Positions 1 through 7,004 are shown, counted from the stretch's first letter. The stretch: DNA of 9,653 nucleotides from Candidatus Electronema nielsenii (GCA_026122915.1 JAGIXO010000061.1:1-9653); one strand, 5' to 3'. Notes: generated by a model not told the origin, from the sequence alone. A program made the numbers and translations.

Positions 1-19
1 GCGAACTCTTGGGTCCAAG

Positions 20-41
20 GGGCGAACCCCTGTGTTCGCCC
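20..41. repeat. Palindromic intergenic repeat, copy 1
   Basis: Perfect 8-bp inverted repeat (GGGCGAAC / GTTCGCCC) around a 6-base loop, beginning about 14 bases past the argD stop. Neither strand has a T run after the stem, so it is not a classical terminator, although the RNA hairpin could protect the argD 3' end. Read on the minus strand, bases 40 to 18 match 21 of 23 bases of a second copy at 4775-4797. An adjacent short stem CTTGG-GT-CCAAG (8-19) may belong to the same element. It looks like a small REP-type dispersed palindrome. The family assignment is inference. Confidence 0.6.
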
Positions 42-54
42 TGTTGGCTTGCTT

Positions 55-1254
55 TCAAACTAACTCTGCCAGCACTTCCCTTAGACCTGCAATCACTGTG
101 TCGATCTCCTCTTTGCTCACGGTCAAAGGTGGGATGAAGCGCAATGCCTGCATTCCGGCAAAGTTAATCAGCAGGCCGCGATCAAACATCTGGCGGACTA
201 TCGTTGGTCCGTGTTCAATGCCTTTCTCTGTCAGTACCAAGCCGAGTAGCATACCACGTCCGCGCACTCCAGCACAAAGTTGTGAGAACTGCTGCGCAAT
301 CTCTTCTAACTGCTGAATGAAATAGGCACTGCGCTCATGCAGATCAGCAAAGAAGCCATCCGCAAGCATGGTCTTGAGCACAGCAACACCAGCCGCTGCC
401 GCAACCGGATTACCCCCAAAGGTTGAGGCATGAGTACCGGGTGTGAAGGCAGCAGCAATCTTGGTACGGGTAAGCATGGCACCGATGGGCAGGCCGTTGG
501 CTAAGGCTTTAGCTAAGGTCATGATATCTGGCACTACGCCGCATTGCTCATACGCGAAGAGGCTACCGGTGCGTCCTATACCGGTCTGCACTTCATCAAA
601 GATGAGCAGCAGGCCGTGCCGGTCACAGAGGTTGCGTATTGCCCGTAGATACTCCGGGGCCAAAGGCCGCACACCGCTTTCACCCTGTAACGGCTCGCAG
701 AGGACTGCACAGGTCTTTGCGTTGATCAGCTTCTCGATCTCCTGCGGCTCGCCAAAGCCAGCATGGACAAAGCCTGCGGGCAGCGGCTCAAAGCCTTTGT
801 GAAACTTAGGCTGACCCGTTGCTGCTACCGTTGCTAATGTCCGACCATGAAAGGAGCCAGAGAGTGAAATCACCTCGTATCTGCCTGCGCCGCTGCTGTA
901 GATACGGGCCAGCTTGATTGCTGCTTCGTTGGCCTCTGCACCCGAATTACACATGAAGACGCGCTCGGCAAAGCTGTGCTGTGTCAGTAGCTCGGCCAGC
1001 TCGGTCTGCGGCTCGGTATAGAAGAGGTTGGAGACGTGCAGCAGCTTCTTGGCTTGATTACAGACAGCCTCGGTCACTGCCGGGTGGCAATGGCCGAGCG
1101 AGCAGACTGCGATCCCAGCGAGAAAGTCTAAGTACTCCTTGCCGTCTGCATCCCAGAGGCGGCAGCCCTCACCTCGAACTATGGCCGCAGGAAAGCGGCT
1201 GTAGGTGCCTGCAAACACGGCTTCACCTCGTGCTATCCATTCTTGATTGCTCAT
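55..1254 (-). CDS. argD: Acetylornithine aminotransferase (ArgD)
   Basis: PLP-dependent class-III aminotransferase of 399 residues, a normal ArgD length. It would catalyse the reversible transfer between N-acetylornithine and 2-oxoglutarate (N-acetylglutamate semialdehyde plus glutamate) in cytosolic arginine synthesis. ArgD enzymes often also serve lysine synthesis as DapC. Visible marks are the cofactor loop CNSGAEANEAAIK near 102-114, SFHGRT near 134-139, the pyridine-nitrogen aspartate D220 in IFDEVQTGIGRTG, the Schiff-base lysine K249 in TLAKALANGLPIG, and THASTFGGNP near 274-283. The reading frame stays open for 37 codons further upstream, but that stretch is non-homologous leader. The ATG at 1254 gives the family N-terminus and has AAGAGA about 8 bases upstream. 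The gene lies downstream of tRNA-Glu on the same strand with a terminator between them, so it probably has its own promoter, though I found no convincing one. Related class-III enzymes (SOAT, GabT) are less likely. Confidence 0.93.
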   Translation of the reverse strand: MSNQEWIARGEAVFAGTYSRFPAAIVRGEGCRLWDADGKEYLDFLAGIAVCSLGHCHPAVTEAVCNQAKKLLHVSNLFYTEPQTELAELLTQHSFAERVFMCNSGAEANEAAIKLARIYSSGAGRYEVISLSGSFHGRTLATVAATGQPKFHKGFEPLPAGFVHAGFGEPQEIEKLINAKTCAVLCEPLQGESGVRPLAPEYLRAIRNLCDRHGLLLIFDEVQTGIGRTGSLFAYEQCGVVPDIMTLAKALANGLPIGAMLTRTKIAAAFTPGTHASTFGGNPVAAAAGVAVLKTMLADGFFADLHERSAYFIQQLEEIAQQFSQLCAGVRGRGMLLGLVLTEKGIEHGPTIVRQMFDRGLLINFAGMQALRFIPPLTVSKEEIDTVIAGLREVLAELV

Positions 1255-1299
1255 GCTGTGATCTCTTGGTTGATAAAGGGTCTTGCGTACCGTGTGATG

Positions 1300-1331
1300 A
1301 TACACGAACAAGCTGGCCGCTGTTCGTGTAT
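1300..1331. promoter_or_regulatory. Perfect inverted repeat in the argD leader
   Basis: Perfect 11-bp arms (ATACACGAACA at 1300-1310, TGTTCGTGTAT at 1321-1331) separated by 10 bases, 45 bases upstream of the argD start. Arm centres are 21 bp apart, two helical turns, as expected for an operator bound on one DNA face. In the transcript it would instead form a stable hairpin. No T run follows on either strand, so termination is unlikely. It does not resemble the AT-rich ARG box of ArgR. Its role is unknown. Confidence 0.6.
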
Positions 1332-1363
1332 GACTGAAGGGTGATACAACAGAAAAGCCCCAC

Positions 1364-1401
1364 AAAAGAAAAAGGGAGTCAGCTTTTTCAAGCTGGCTCC
1401 C
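1364..1401 (-). terminator. Rho-independent terminator after tRNA-Glu
   Basis: On the minus strand a 10-bp stem (GGGAGCCAGC / GCTGACTCCC, one internal non-Watson-Crick position) encloses an 8-base loop TTGAAAAA. It is followed at once by TTTTTCTTTT. The stem begins about 10 bases after the encoded CCA of the tRNA, so it should end the tRNA transcript and separate it from argD. Confidence 0.85.
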
Positions 1402-1411
1402 TGTATTTTCT

Positions 1412-1486
1412 TGGTGACCCCAAGGGGAATCGAACCCCTGCTTACGACGTGAGAGGCCGCTGTCCTAACCGCTAGACGATGGGGCC
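1412..1486 (-). tRNA. tRNA-Glu (anticodon CTC)
   Basis: The minus strand folds into a complete cloverleaf of 75 nucleotides including an encoded CCA. The acceptor stem is GGCCCCA paired with TGGGGTC (one G-U), with discriminator A. The anticodon arm is GCGGC / GTCGT with loop CTCTCAC, giving anticodon CTC, which reads the glutamate codon GAG. The T arm is AGGGG / CCCCT with loop TTCGATT. The D arm carries the AGCGGTTAGGA pattern typical of bacterial tRNA-Glu. It is a single tRNA with its own promoter upstream and a terminator downstream, so it is a stand-alone transcription unit between malQ and argD. Confidence 0.97.
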
Positions 1487-1503
1487 ACATAGTGATCAGC
1501 CAT

Positions 1504-1532
1504 TATTTACAATATGCGCCCGGTTCTGTCAA
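1504..1532 (-). promoter_or_regulatory. Sigma70-type promoter for tRNA-Glu
   Basis: On the minus strand a consensus -35 TTGACA (1527-1532) is separated by exactly 17 bases from a -10 TAAATA (1504-1509, 4 of 6 consensus). Transcription would start about 10 bases before the mature tRNA 5' end. The -35 box contains the TGA stop codon of malQ (1529-1531). Confidence 0.75.
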
Positions 1533-3133
1533 GCCTCTTTTTCTTCTTTTTTAGCTTCCAGAGCTGGAAGCCTGCCAAACAGGGAGGTACTCTGCCGAAG
1601 CCGCTCTGCCAGCGCATCAGTGATGAAACGTGACGCACAACGCCAACGCCAGTTGCCAGATGCTGTTCCGGGTGTGTTCATTCTACAATCATTGCCAAAA
1701 CCCAGCACGTCTTGCATGGGCAAGAGACAGAGTGCGGCCACCGAGGACTGCGCCAGATAGATCATATCCTCATGAAAACGAGAAGCCTCGTCGTCGCAGC
1801 GGTTGGCGCAGTGCTTCGCCTGCTGTTTGGCTGATGCTGCAACTTCGCCACTGAGATACCAACCTACGGCGGTGTCATTATCATGGGTACCAGTATAGAC
1901 CACACAATTTGTGATCATATTCTGCGGCAGATAGGCGTTATCCGACTTACCGTCAAAGGCAAACAGCAGAATTTTCATGCCGGGAAAGCCGAGATCGTCA
2001 CGCAGTGCCTCTACTTCCGGGGTGATCACGCCGAGGTCTTCAGCGATAACCGGTAAACTGCCAAGACGCTTCTCCATCTCCCTGAAGAAACGAAGACCGG
2101 GGCCTTTCTGCCAGCTTCCGTTCATCGCAGTTTCCTCTTTCGCCGCAACCGACCAATACGCCTCAAAGCCCCGGAAATGATCAATACGGATCACGTCAAC
2201 GACCGACAAAATCGCCCGCAGCCGCTCTTCCCACCAGTCAAGCAGCCGTTGCTTCACCTCAGCGGTGCGGCTGTGCCAGCGGTAAAGGGGATTTCCCCAG
2301 AGCTGGCCGGTTTTACTGAAGTAATCTGGTGGCACTCCGGCTACATGGATGGGATGACCTGTTTTCGGCGAGAGCATGAAAATGTCTTGATCCGCCCAGA
2401 CATCAGCAGAATCAAGCGCAACATAAATGGGTAAATCGCCAATGATCTGCACACGATTGGCAGCCGCGTGACGGTGCAACGCCTGCCATTGCTGGAAGAA
2501 AAGATACTGCTCGAACTGACAACGGCGGATGTTCTGCTGAAATTCTTGCTCTGCCGCCTCAACTGCCTCCGGCTGATGCTGGCGCAGCTCCTCTGGCCAA
2601 TCGAACCAACCTTGCTGATTAAACTGCTGTTTGAGGGCAGTGAAAAGGCTGTAGTTGCGGAGCCAAGGCAGTCTGTTCGTCAGTTCATTGAAAAATGTTT
2701 CTTGCTGAACTGCGTCGTTTTTGTTCTGAAAGGACTGCCAAGCACGCGCAAGCACCTGTTCTTTCCACGCTGCAACGGCTTCAAAATGAACAAGGTATTC
2801 AGAAAACTCAGCAGGCAGAGACGGTAATTCTTCCTGTCGCAGCCAGCCATCGCGGATGAGTAAGTCAGGGCTAATCAGAAGCGTGTTTCCCGCAAAGGCC
2901 GAACCGCTCATGTAAGGCGAATTGCCAAAAGCTGGACTGACCGGTACCAAAGGCAATACTTGCCAATAACTTTGACCACTTCGGGCGAGAAAATCGACAA
3001 AAGCATGGCTACCTAGGCCAAGGTCGCCGATGCCGTATTGACTGGGCAGGGAGGAAATATGCAAAAGAATACCGGAAGTCCTTACCTCGCTGATCCTGCC
3101 TGAGAGGGAAGATTTGGAGTTTTGTTCTGTCAT
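1529..3133 (-). CDS. malQ: 4-alpha-glucanotransferase (MalQ, GH77)
   Basis: Cytosolic amylomaltase or disproportionating enzyme. It cleaves an alpha-1,4-glucan and transfers the segment to the 4-OH of another glucan, typically in glycogen or maltodextrin turnover. The product is 534 residues, the usual bacterial MalQ size. The N-terminus has SGILLHISSLPSQYGIGDLG, typical of GH77. The three catalytic acids are visible: nucleophile D318 in RIDHFRG, acid/base E365 in AEDLG, and transition-state stabiliser D418 in GTHDND. The C-terminal block LLPMQDVLGFG...RMNTPGT is also characteristic. The protein ends in a Lys/Glu-rich tail. The frame opens with a TTG at 3163, ten codons earlier, but I chose the ATG at 3133 because the extra residues are not conserved. 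Neither start has a strong ribosome site. It is divergent from the sigma factor gene. No other glycogen gene is in the window. Confidence 0.93.
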   Translation of the reverse strand: MTEQNSKSSLSGRISEVRTSGILLHISSLPSQYGIGDLGLGSHAFVDFLARSGQSYWQVLPLVPVSPAFGNSPYMSGSAFAGNTLLISPDLLIRDGWLRQEELPSLPAEFSEYLVHFEAVAAWKEQVLARAWQSFQNKNDAVQQETFFNELTNRLPWLRNYSLFTALKQQFNQQGWFDWPEELRQHQPEAVEAAEQEFQQNIRRCQFEQYLFFQQWQALHRHAAANRVQIIGDLPIYVALDSADVWADQDIFMLSPKTGHPIHVAGVPPDYFSKTGQLWGNPLYRWHSRTAEVKQRLLDWWEERLRAILSVVDVIRIDHFRGFEAYWSVAAKEETAMNGSWQKGPGLRFFREMEKRLGSLPVIAEDLGVITPEVEALRDDLGFPGMKILLFAFDGKSDNAYLPQNMITNCVVYTGTHDNDTAVGWYLSGEVAASAKQQAKHCANRCDDEASRFHEDMIYLAQSSVAALCLLPMQDVLGFGNDCRMNTPGTASGNWRWRCASRFITDALAERLRQSTSLFGRLPALEAKKEEKEA

Positions 3134-3193
3134 TGCAGTCTGTTGGTCAGAAGGGATAGGCAACCGAAACTACAGTCCGGTAGAGCCAAACGG

Positions 3194-3222
3194 TATCGAA
3201 AATTCTTGCTTTGCTTTTTCAA
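3194..3222 (-). promoter_or_regulatory. Weak candidate promoter for malQ
   Basis: On the minus strand a -35-like TTGAAA (3217-3222, 5 of 6 consensus) lies 17 bases from TCGATA (3194-3199), a poor -10. It is the best match upstream of malQ and abuts the -35 of the divergent sigma-gene promoter. Low confidence. Confidence 0.3.
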
Positions 3223-3241
3223 GAAGAATGTACTATATAAT
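3211..3241 (+). promoter_or_regulatory. Sigma70-type promoter for the sigma factor gene
   Basis: A -35-like TTGCTT (3211-3216) is separated by 17 bases from TATATA (3234-3239). A perfect TATAAT overlaps it at 3236-3241, with 19-base spacing. Transcription would start near 3246-3250, leaving a leader of about 80 bases before the GTG start. The inverted repeat TTCTTG (3203-3208) / CAAGAA (3220-3225) brackets the -35. Confidence 0.55.
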
Positions 3242-3326
3242 ATAAGTTTATTCTATTCATAAATTGTGGACGCAGGCGCGTCTTTTCTTTTGCGCGGAAA
3301 ATTTTTCAATCGGAGGGCGAAGGCAG

Positions 3327-4655
3327 GTGCTTGCAAGTATAAAGGAAGACCTACTGAAGGCCGGACAAGGTGAGGGTTGTATTACCTTCAAACATCTCAA
3401 TAAATTATTGCCGGACGACGTAAAAGACCCCGGTGCCATTGAAGCTGTGTTTGATTTTCTCAACGCGCATAATATTGAAATTGTGACAGTTGAGGATTCA
3501 GGCAGAAAAAGAACGCTGTCTGGTGAAGAATGGACAGGCAAGGAAGACATGCAAACGGATGAGGCAGAAGAAGAGTGCGGGCTTCTGCTGGGTGACGAAG
3601 AGCATGAAGCCGAAGAGACCACCACTACCTATCTACGGGAGATGGGCCAGTTTGAGTTACTGACCCCGGAAGAGGAGGCCCGCTATTCCAAATCGATCCG
3701 CGAGGGCTTCAGCTCTATCATCACCGCGATCCGTGAGGATACGTCTGGGGTGGTGGAGATGAAAGTGCTGAAGGAGCGGATTGAACTCTGGGAACGGCGC
3801 GATTCTACCCTGAAGCCCAAGAAGCAGCAGTTGAATTACATGCGCCAGTGCGTGAAAAAGGCAGCAGGTAAATATGCAGATCGGCGTGAACTGCTGGAGC
3901 TGCATACTCGCTTGGGTGCGTATAGCCGCTCGATTGAGAACGCCAAAGATTGCATGATTCGGGCCAACCTGCGCCTTGTTGTCTCGATTGCCAAGCGCTA
4001 CATGCACCAAGGTTTAACCTTAGCTGACCTGATCCAAGAAGGCAATCTCGGCCTGATGCGGGCGGTCTTCCGTTTTGACTACACGAAGGGCAACAAGTTC
4101 TCCACCTACGCTTCATGGTGGATTCGGCAAGCGATCACCCGGGCGATCTTAGACAAGACCCGTACCATCCGCCTGCCTGTGCATTTCTTGGAGCTGCGCA
4201 GTCAGTTCTTCAAGGCCTTCTATTCCTTGCTGAAAGAGCTGGGTAGAGAGCCAACCCCGACAGAGATATCGGAGTTGACTGATCTGCCGATGGACAAGAT
4301 ATTAGCCATCTTAGAGGCTTCCCGTGAGCCGATCTCCTTAGAAACCCCGGTGGGTGATGACGATTCCACTCTCGGTGATTTCCTTGAGAACCAAGATGCG
4401 GAATCCCCCTATGATACGGTGGAGAACCGCGAGTTAGCTACCAGAGTGACAGAAGTACTCTCCACACTGACTGACCGCGAGGAGAAGATCATTCGTCTGC
4501 GCTTCGGCATTGGTGAGAAGGCTGAGTACACCTTAGAAGAGATCGGCAAGAAGTTCAACGTCTCCCGCGAGCGCATCCGCCAGATTGAGAAGAAGGCACT
4601 TAACCGGCTGCGCCACTCCAGCCGCCGAGAGAAGCTACGTTTCTTCCTTGATTAA
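3327..4655 (+). CDS. Sigma-70 family RNA polymerase sigma factor, RpoD/SigA-like
   Basis: A 442-residue primary-type sigma factor that would direct core RNA polymerase to -10/-35 promoters. All sigma70 regions appear in order. A region 1.1-like domain lies at about 1-55, with GCITFKHLNKLLPDD and IEIV. It is followed by an acidic linker. Region 1.2 (YLREMGQFELLTPEEE) is at about 102-117, then a short non-conserved insert to about 207. Region 2 (NLRLVVSIAKRY to KFSTYASWWIRQAITRAI) is at about 214-274, region 3 at about 290-365 and region 4 at 372-442. Region 4 holds the helix-turn-helix TLEEIGKKFNVSRERIRQIE and an RpoD-like end LRHSSRREKLRFFLD. The start is GTG with GGAGGG nine bases upstream. 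The frame runs back to a TTG at 3264 but lacks homology there. At 442 residues it is shorter than the 570-620 of many proteobacterial RpoD proteins. It could be the housekeeping sigma or a group 2 paralogue. RpoS is disfavoured by region 1.1 and the C-terminus. Confidence 0.86.
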   Translation: MLASIKEDLLKAGQGEGCITFKHLNKLLPDDVKDPGAIEAVFDFLNAHNIEIVTVEDSGRKRTLSGEEWTGKEDMQTDEAEEECGLLLGDEEHEAEETTTTYLREMGQFELLTPEEEARYSKSIREGFSSIITAIREDTSGVVEMKVLKERIELWERRDSTLKPKKQQLNYMRQCVKKAAGKYADRRELLELHTRLGAYSRSIENAKDCMIRANLRLVVSIAKRYMHQGLTLADLIQEGNLGLMRAVFRFDYTKGNKFSTYASWWIRQAITRAILDKTRTIRLPVHFLELRSQFFKAFYSLLKELGREPTPTEISELTDLPMDKILAILEASREPISLETPVGDDDSTLGDFLENQDAESPYDTVENRELATRVTEVLSTLTDREEKIIRLRFGIGEKAEYTLEEIGKKFNVSRERIRQIEKKALNRLRHSSRREKLRFFLD

Positions 4656-4684
4656 TTCAAGGCAACTTGCTCTCGCTGCACCTC

Positions 4685-4716
4685 AAGCCCCTTCTTTGGA
4701 AGGGGCTTTGCTTTTT
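4685..4716 (+). terminator. Rho-independent terminator after the sigma factor gene
   Basis: Perfect 10-bp stem AAGCCCCTTC / GAAGGGGCTT (4685-4694, 4699-4708) with loop TTTG, followed by TGCTTTTT. It begins 30 bases past the sigma stop and should isolate the mqn operon, so that operon needs its own promoter in 4717-4760. Confidence 0.9.
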
Positions 4717-4747
4717 GCTGGCTATTGCTGTCCACATAGTGTATTCG

Positions 4748-4757
4748 TTGATAAAAT
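4748..4757 (+). promoter_or_regulatory. Candidate extended -10 promoter of the mqn operon
   Basis: TTGATAAAAT at 4748-4757 contains TG-n-TAAAAT: an extended -10 TG at 4749-4750 and a hexamer matching TATAAT at 5 of 6 positions. No good -35 lies 17 bases upstream (TGTCCA), which extended -10 promoters can tolerate. It falls in the 42 bases between the sigma terminator and the first mqnE ATG. Transcription would start near 4764, just inside that ATG. Confidence 0.45.
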
Positions 4758-4758
4758 T

Positions 4759-5916
4759 ATGCAACCCAAGAAAAGGCGAACACAGGGGTTCATCCCTACG
4801 GAACAGATCATCTTGAATGCAATAGACTCTTTCATTAAACAGGCGGGGCTGGGTGATATCTTAGCTAAAGTGCAGGCGAGCGAGCGGCTTTCACGTGAAG
4901 ACGGCCTGCGGCTCTACCAATGCCCCGACCTTCTCGCTATTGGGTATCTTGCCAACCTTGTTCGCGAGCGCAAGAACGGCAACCAAGCCTTCTTCATCTA
5001 TAATCAGCACATCAATTACTCTAACATCTGCACCAACCTGTGCAAGTTCTGCGCCTTTGGCAAAGAGAAAGGGCATGAGCTGGCCTACGAGATGAGCTTT
5101 GAGCAGATCAAGGACAAGGTGCGCTTACGCTTGGATGAACCGATCACCGAGATTCACATGGTTGGCGGTATTCATCCTGAGCTACCGTATTCGTACTACC
5201 TTGAGGCATTACGCAGCATCAAAGCGGTGCGACCTGATGTACATATCCAAGCCTTCACCTGCGTGGAGATTCAGCATTTGGCTGATCTGGCAGGCAAGTC
5301 CGTGGGCGAGACCTTAGAAGAACTGAAGGATGCCGGGCTGGGTTCGCTGCCAGGCGGCGGTGCTGAGGTCTTCAGTCCCCGTATCCGCGAGCTGACCTGC
5401 CCGAAGAAGTTAGATGGTGCTGGCTGGCTGCGGGTGGCGCAGACGGCTCACCGCCACGGTTTACACACCAACGCCACCATGCTCTACGGTCACATTGAGA
5501 CCATCGACGAGCGGATCGAGCATCTTGATGCGCTGCGGCAGGCGCAGGACGAAACCGGTGGCTTCCTCACCTTCATCCCCTTAGCCTTTCACCCGAAGAA
5601 CACCGCGCTGGCTAATCTCTCCCGCACTACCGGCGTAGATGACCTGAAGAACATCGCTGTGGCCCGCCTGATGTTAGATAACTTCCCGCACATCAAGGCC
5701 TATTGGGTGATGATCGGGCCAAAGCTGGCGCAAGTAGCTTTATCGTTCGGCGCGGACGATATGGACGGCACGGTAAAAGAGGAGATCATAACCCGAATGG
5801 CGGGCGGTGAAAGCGAGCAAGCCTTGGGCCACAAGACGCTGATCCGGCTAATCAAAGAGGCAGGCCGCGAGCCAGTGGAGCGCGACACGCTGTACAAGGT
5901 GCTGGCGAGGTATTGA
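4759..5916 (+). CDS. mqnE: Aminodeoxyfutalosine synthase (MqnE, radical SAM)
   Basis: Radical SAM enzyme of the futalosine menaquinone pathway. It adds the adenosyl radical to 3-[(1-carboxyvinyl)oxy]benzoate (MqnA product), giving 6-amino-6-deoxyfutalosine. From the ATG it has 385 residues. The [4Fe-4S]-binding CxxxCxxC is C91, C95, C98 in CTNLCKFCAF. GGIHPELP lies near 136-143, PGGGAE near 198-203, and the MqnE signature HIKAYWVMIGPKLAQVALSFGADD near 311-334. The MqnC paralogue next door has ASWVTQGPKIAQLSLFFGAND instead, which separates the two. The start is uncertain. ATG 4759 has no ribosome site, and its first 15 codons read through a decayed copy of the palindromic repeat. TTG 4813, after GGAACAG, would give 367 residues and a more usual N-terminus. 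The frame also runs back into the sigma gene, which I reject because of the terminator between. First gene of mqnE-mqnC-mqnX. Confidence 0.92.
   Translation: MQPKKRRTQGFIPTEQIILNAIDSFIKQAGLGDILAKVQASERLSREDGLRLYQCPDLLAIGYLANLVRERKNGNQAFFIYNQHINYSNICTNLCKFCAFGKEKGHELAYEMSFEQIKDKVRLRLDEPITEIHMVGGIHPELPYSYYLEALRSIKAVRPDVHIQAFTCVEIQHLADLAGKSVGETLEELKDAGLGSLPGGGAEVFSPRIRELTCPKKLDGAGWLRVAQTAHRHGLHTNATMLYGHIETIDERIEHLDALRQAQDETGGFLTFIPLAFHPKNTALANLSRTTGVDDLKNIAVARLMLDNFPHIKAYWVMIGPKLAQVALSFGADDMDGTVKEEIITRMAGGESEQALGHKTLIRLIKEAGREPVERDTLYKVLARY
4775..4797. repeat. Palindromic repeat, copy 2 (decayed)
   Basis: GGCGAACACAGGGGTTC is identical over 17 bases to the minus-strand reading of the repeat at 18-40. 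The match is 21 of 23 bases overall, and the two changes (GC to AT) break the right arm of the palindrome. It sits at the 5' edge of mqnE, either in the leader or translated in frame as RRTQGFIPT. Confidence 0.6.
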
Positions 5917-5954
5917 GGCTGGCAATTCTATGCAGGCAAACAGGATGATGTATC

Positions 5955-7004
5955 ATGCAGCAGATCACAAAACTGGTGTTGGCAAGCCGTCGCATTAGCG
6001 GCAATGACTTCCTCCAACTGGCTGCCGAGGCCGACCTGTATCAGCTCGGCGTTCTTGCCGATGCAGTACGGAAGCGGCTCCACCCGGAGCGCAAAGTCAC
6101 CTATGTTATTGACCGTAACATCAACTACACCGACATCTGCGTCTCGGCGTGCAAGTTCTGCGCCTTCTTCAAAGCACCTGATGATCCGCAGGGCAGTGTG
6201 CTGAGTAAGGAAGAGCTGCTGACCAAGATCAGGGAAACGCAGGCACTGGGTGGCACGCAGATACTCTTGCAAGGTGGACTGCATCCTGAGCTGCCGCTCT
6301 CCTTCTACGAGGACATGCTGCGGACGATGAAGGCGACTGGTATTCACATCCACGGCTTCTCGCCGCCAGAGGTCTGCCACTTCAGTCAGCTCTCTGGTCT
6401 GTCCATCAAAGCGGTGTTAGAGCGACTGCGGACGGCGGGCTTAGACTCTATCCCCGGTGGTGGTGCGGAAATCCTCTCTGACCGAGTGCGGCAGCAGCTT
6501 GCGCCGCGTAAATGCTCGGCAGACCAATGGCTATCTGTGATGGAGGAGGCGCATAACTTGGGGATGCGCACCACGGCCACCATGATGTTTGGCCATATAG
6601 AAACCTGGGCAGAGCGGCTGGAGCATCTGGAGCGACTGCGTACCTTGCAAGACCGCACCGGTGGTTTCACGGCCTTTATCCCTTGGCCTTTCCAACCGGA
6701 CAACACGGCGTTGGCCGAGACGGAGAAGACTACCGGCCTTGCTTATCTACGGATGCTGGCTCTCTGCCGGATATACCTTGACAACGTCGCCAATCTTCAG
6801 GCATCATGGGTAACACAAGGGCCGAAAATTGCCCAGCTCTCCCTCTTCTTTGGGGCCAACGACTTTGGATCAACCATGATTGAAGAAAACGTGGTCGCCG
6901 CAGCAGGTGTACGCTTTCGCCTTGCTGAACAGGAAATACGCCACTTGGTCACAGATGCTGGGTTCAGGCCAGAGCAACGGCTAATGGACTACAGCCCAGC
7001 ATGA
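5955..7004 (+). CDS. mqnC: Cyclic dehypoxanthinyl futalosine synthase (MqnC, radical SAM)
   Basis: Radical SAM enzyme that cyclises dehypoxanthine futalosine to the spiro compound later cut by MqnD to 1,4-dihydroxy-6-naphthoate. It has 349 residues, normal for MqnC. The [4Fe-4S] motif CxxxCxxC is C62, C66, C69 in CVSACKFCAFF. Other family marks are the preceding NINYTDIC, GGLHPELPL near 108-115, PGGGAEILSDRVR near 167-179, and WVTQGPKIAQLSLFFGANDFGSTMIEENVV in the last third. It is paralogous to MqnE and co-directional, 38 bases downstream of its stop. The start ATG at 5955 has only a weak AGGATG about 6 bases upstream. Three earlier ATGs in the gap are out of frame. The last codons overlap the next gene by ATGA, so the two are probably translationally coupled. 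Confidence 0.93.
   Translation: MQQITKLVLASRRISGNDFLQLAAEADLYQLGVLADAVRKRLHPERKVTYVIDRNINYTDICVSACKFCAFFKAPDDPQGSVLSKEELLTKIRETQALGGTQILLQGGLHPELPLSFYEDMLRTMKATGIHIHGFSPPEVCHFSQLSGLSIKAVLERLRTAGLDSIPGGGAEILSDRVRQQLAPRKCSADQWLSVMEEAHNLGMRTTATMMFGHIETWAERLEHLERLRTLQDRTGGFTAFIPWPFQPDNTALAETEKTTGLAYLRMLALCRIYLDNVANLQASWVTQGPKIAQLSLFFGANDFGSTMIEENVVAAAGVRFRLAEQEIRHLVTDAGFRPEQRLMDYSPA

Noticed and set aside
20..41. Hairpin past argD as a rho-independent terminator
   Set aside because: No T run follows on either strand; it is better explained as a dispersed palindromic repeat, since a second copy exists.
1255..1365. Upstream extension of the argD reading frame by 37 codons
   Set aside because: It runs through the perfect inverted repeat and encodes no ArgD-like sequence; the ATG at 1254 has a ribosome site and the family N-terminus.
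1251..1490. Minus-strand open frame across tRNA-Glu
   Set aside because: It covers the tRNA and its terminator, which explain the sequence fully.
4585..4758. N-terminal extension of mqnE into the sigma factor gene
   Set aside because: It would overlap the sigma 3' end and read through a strong terminator; no homology to MqnE.
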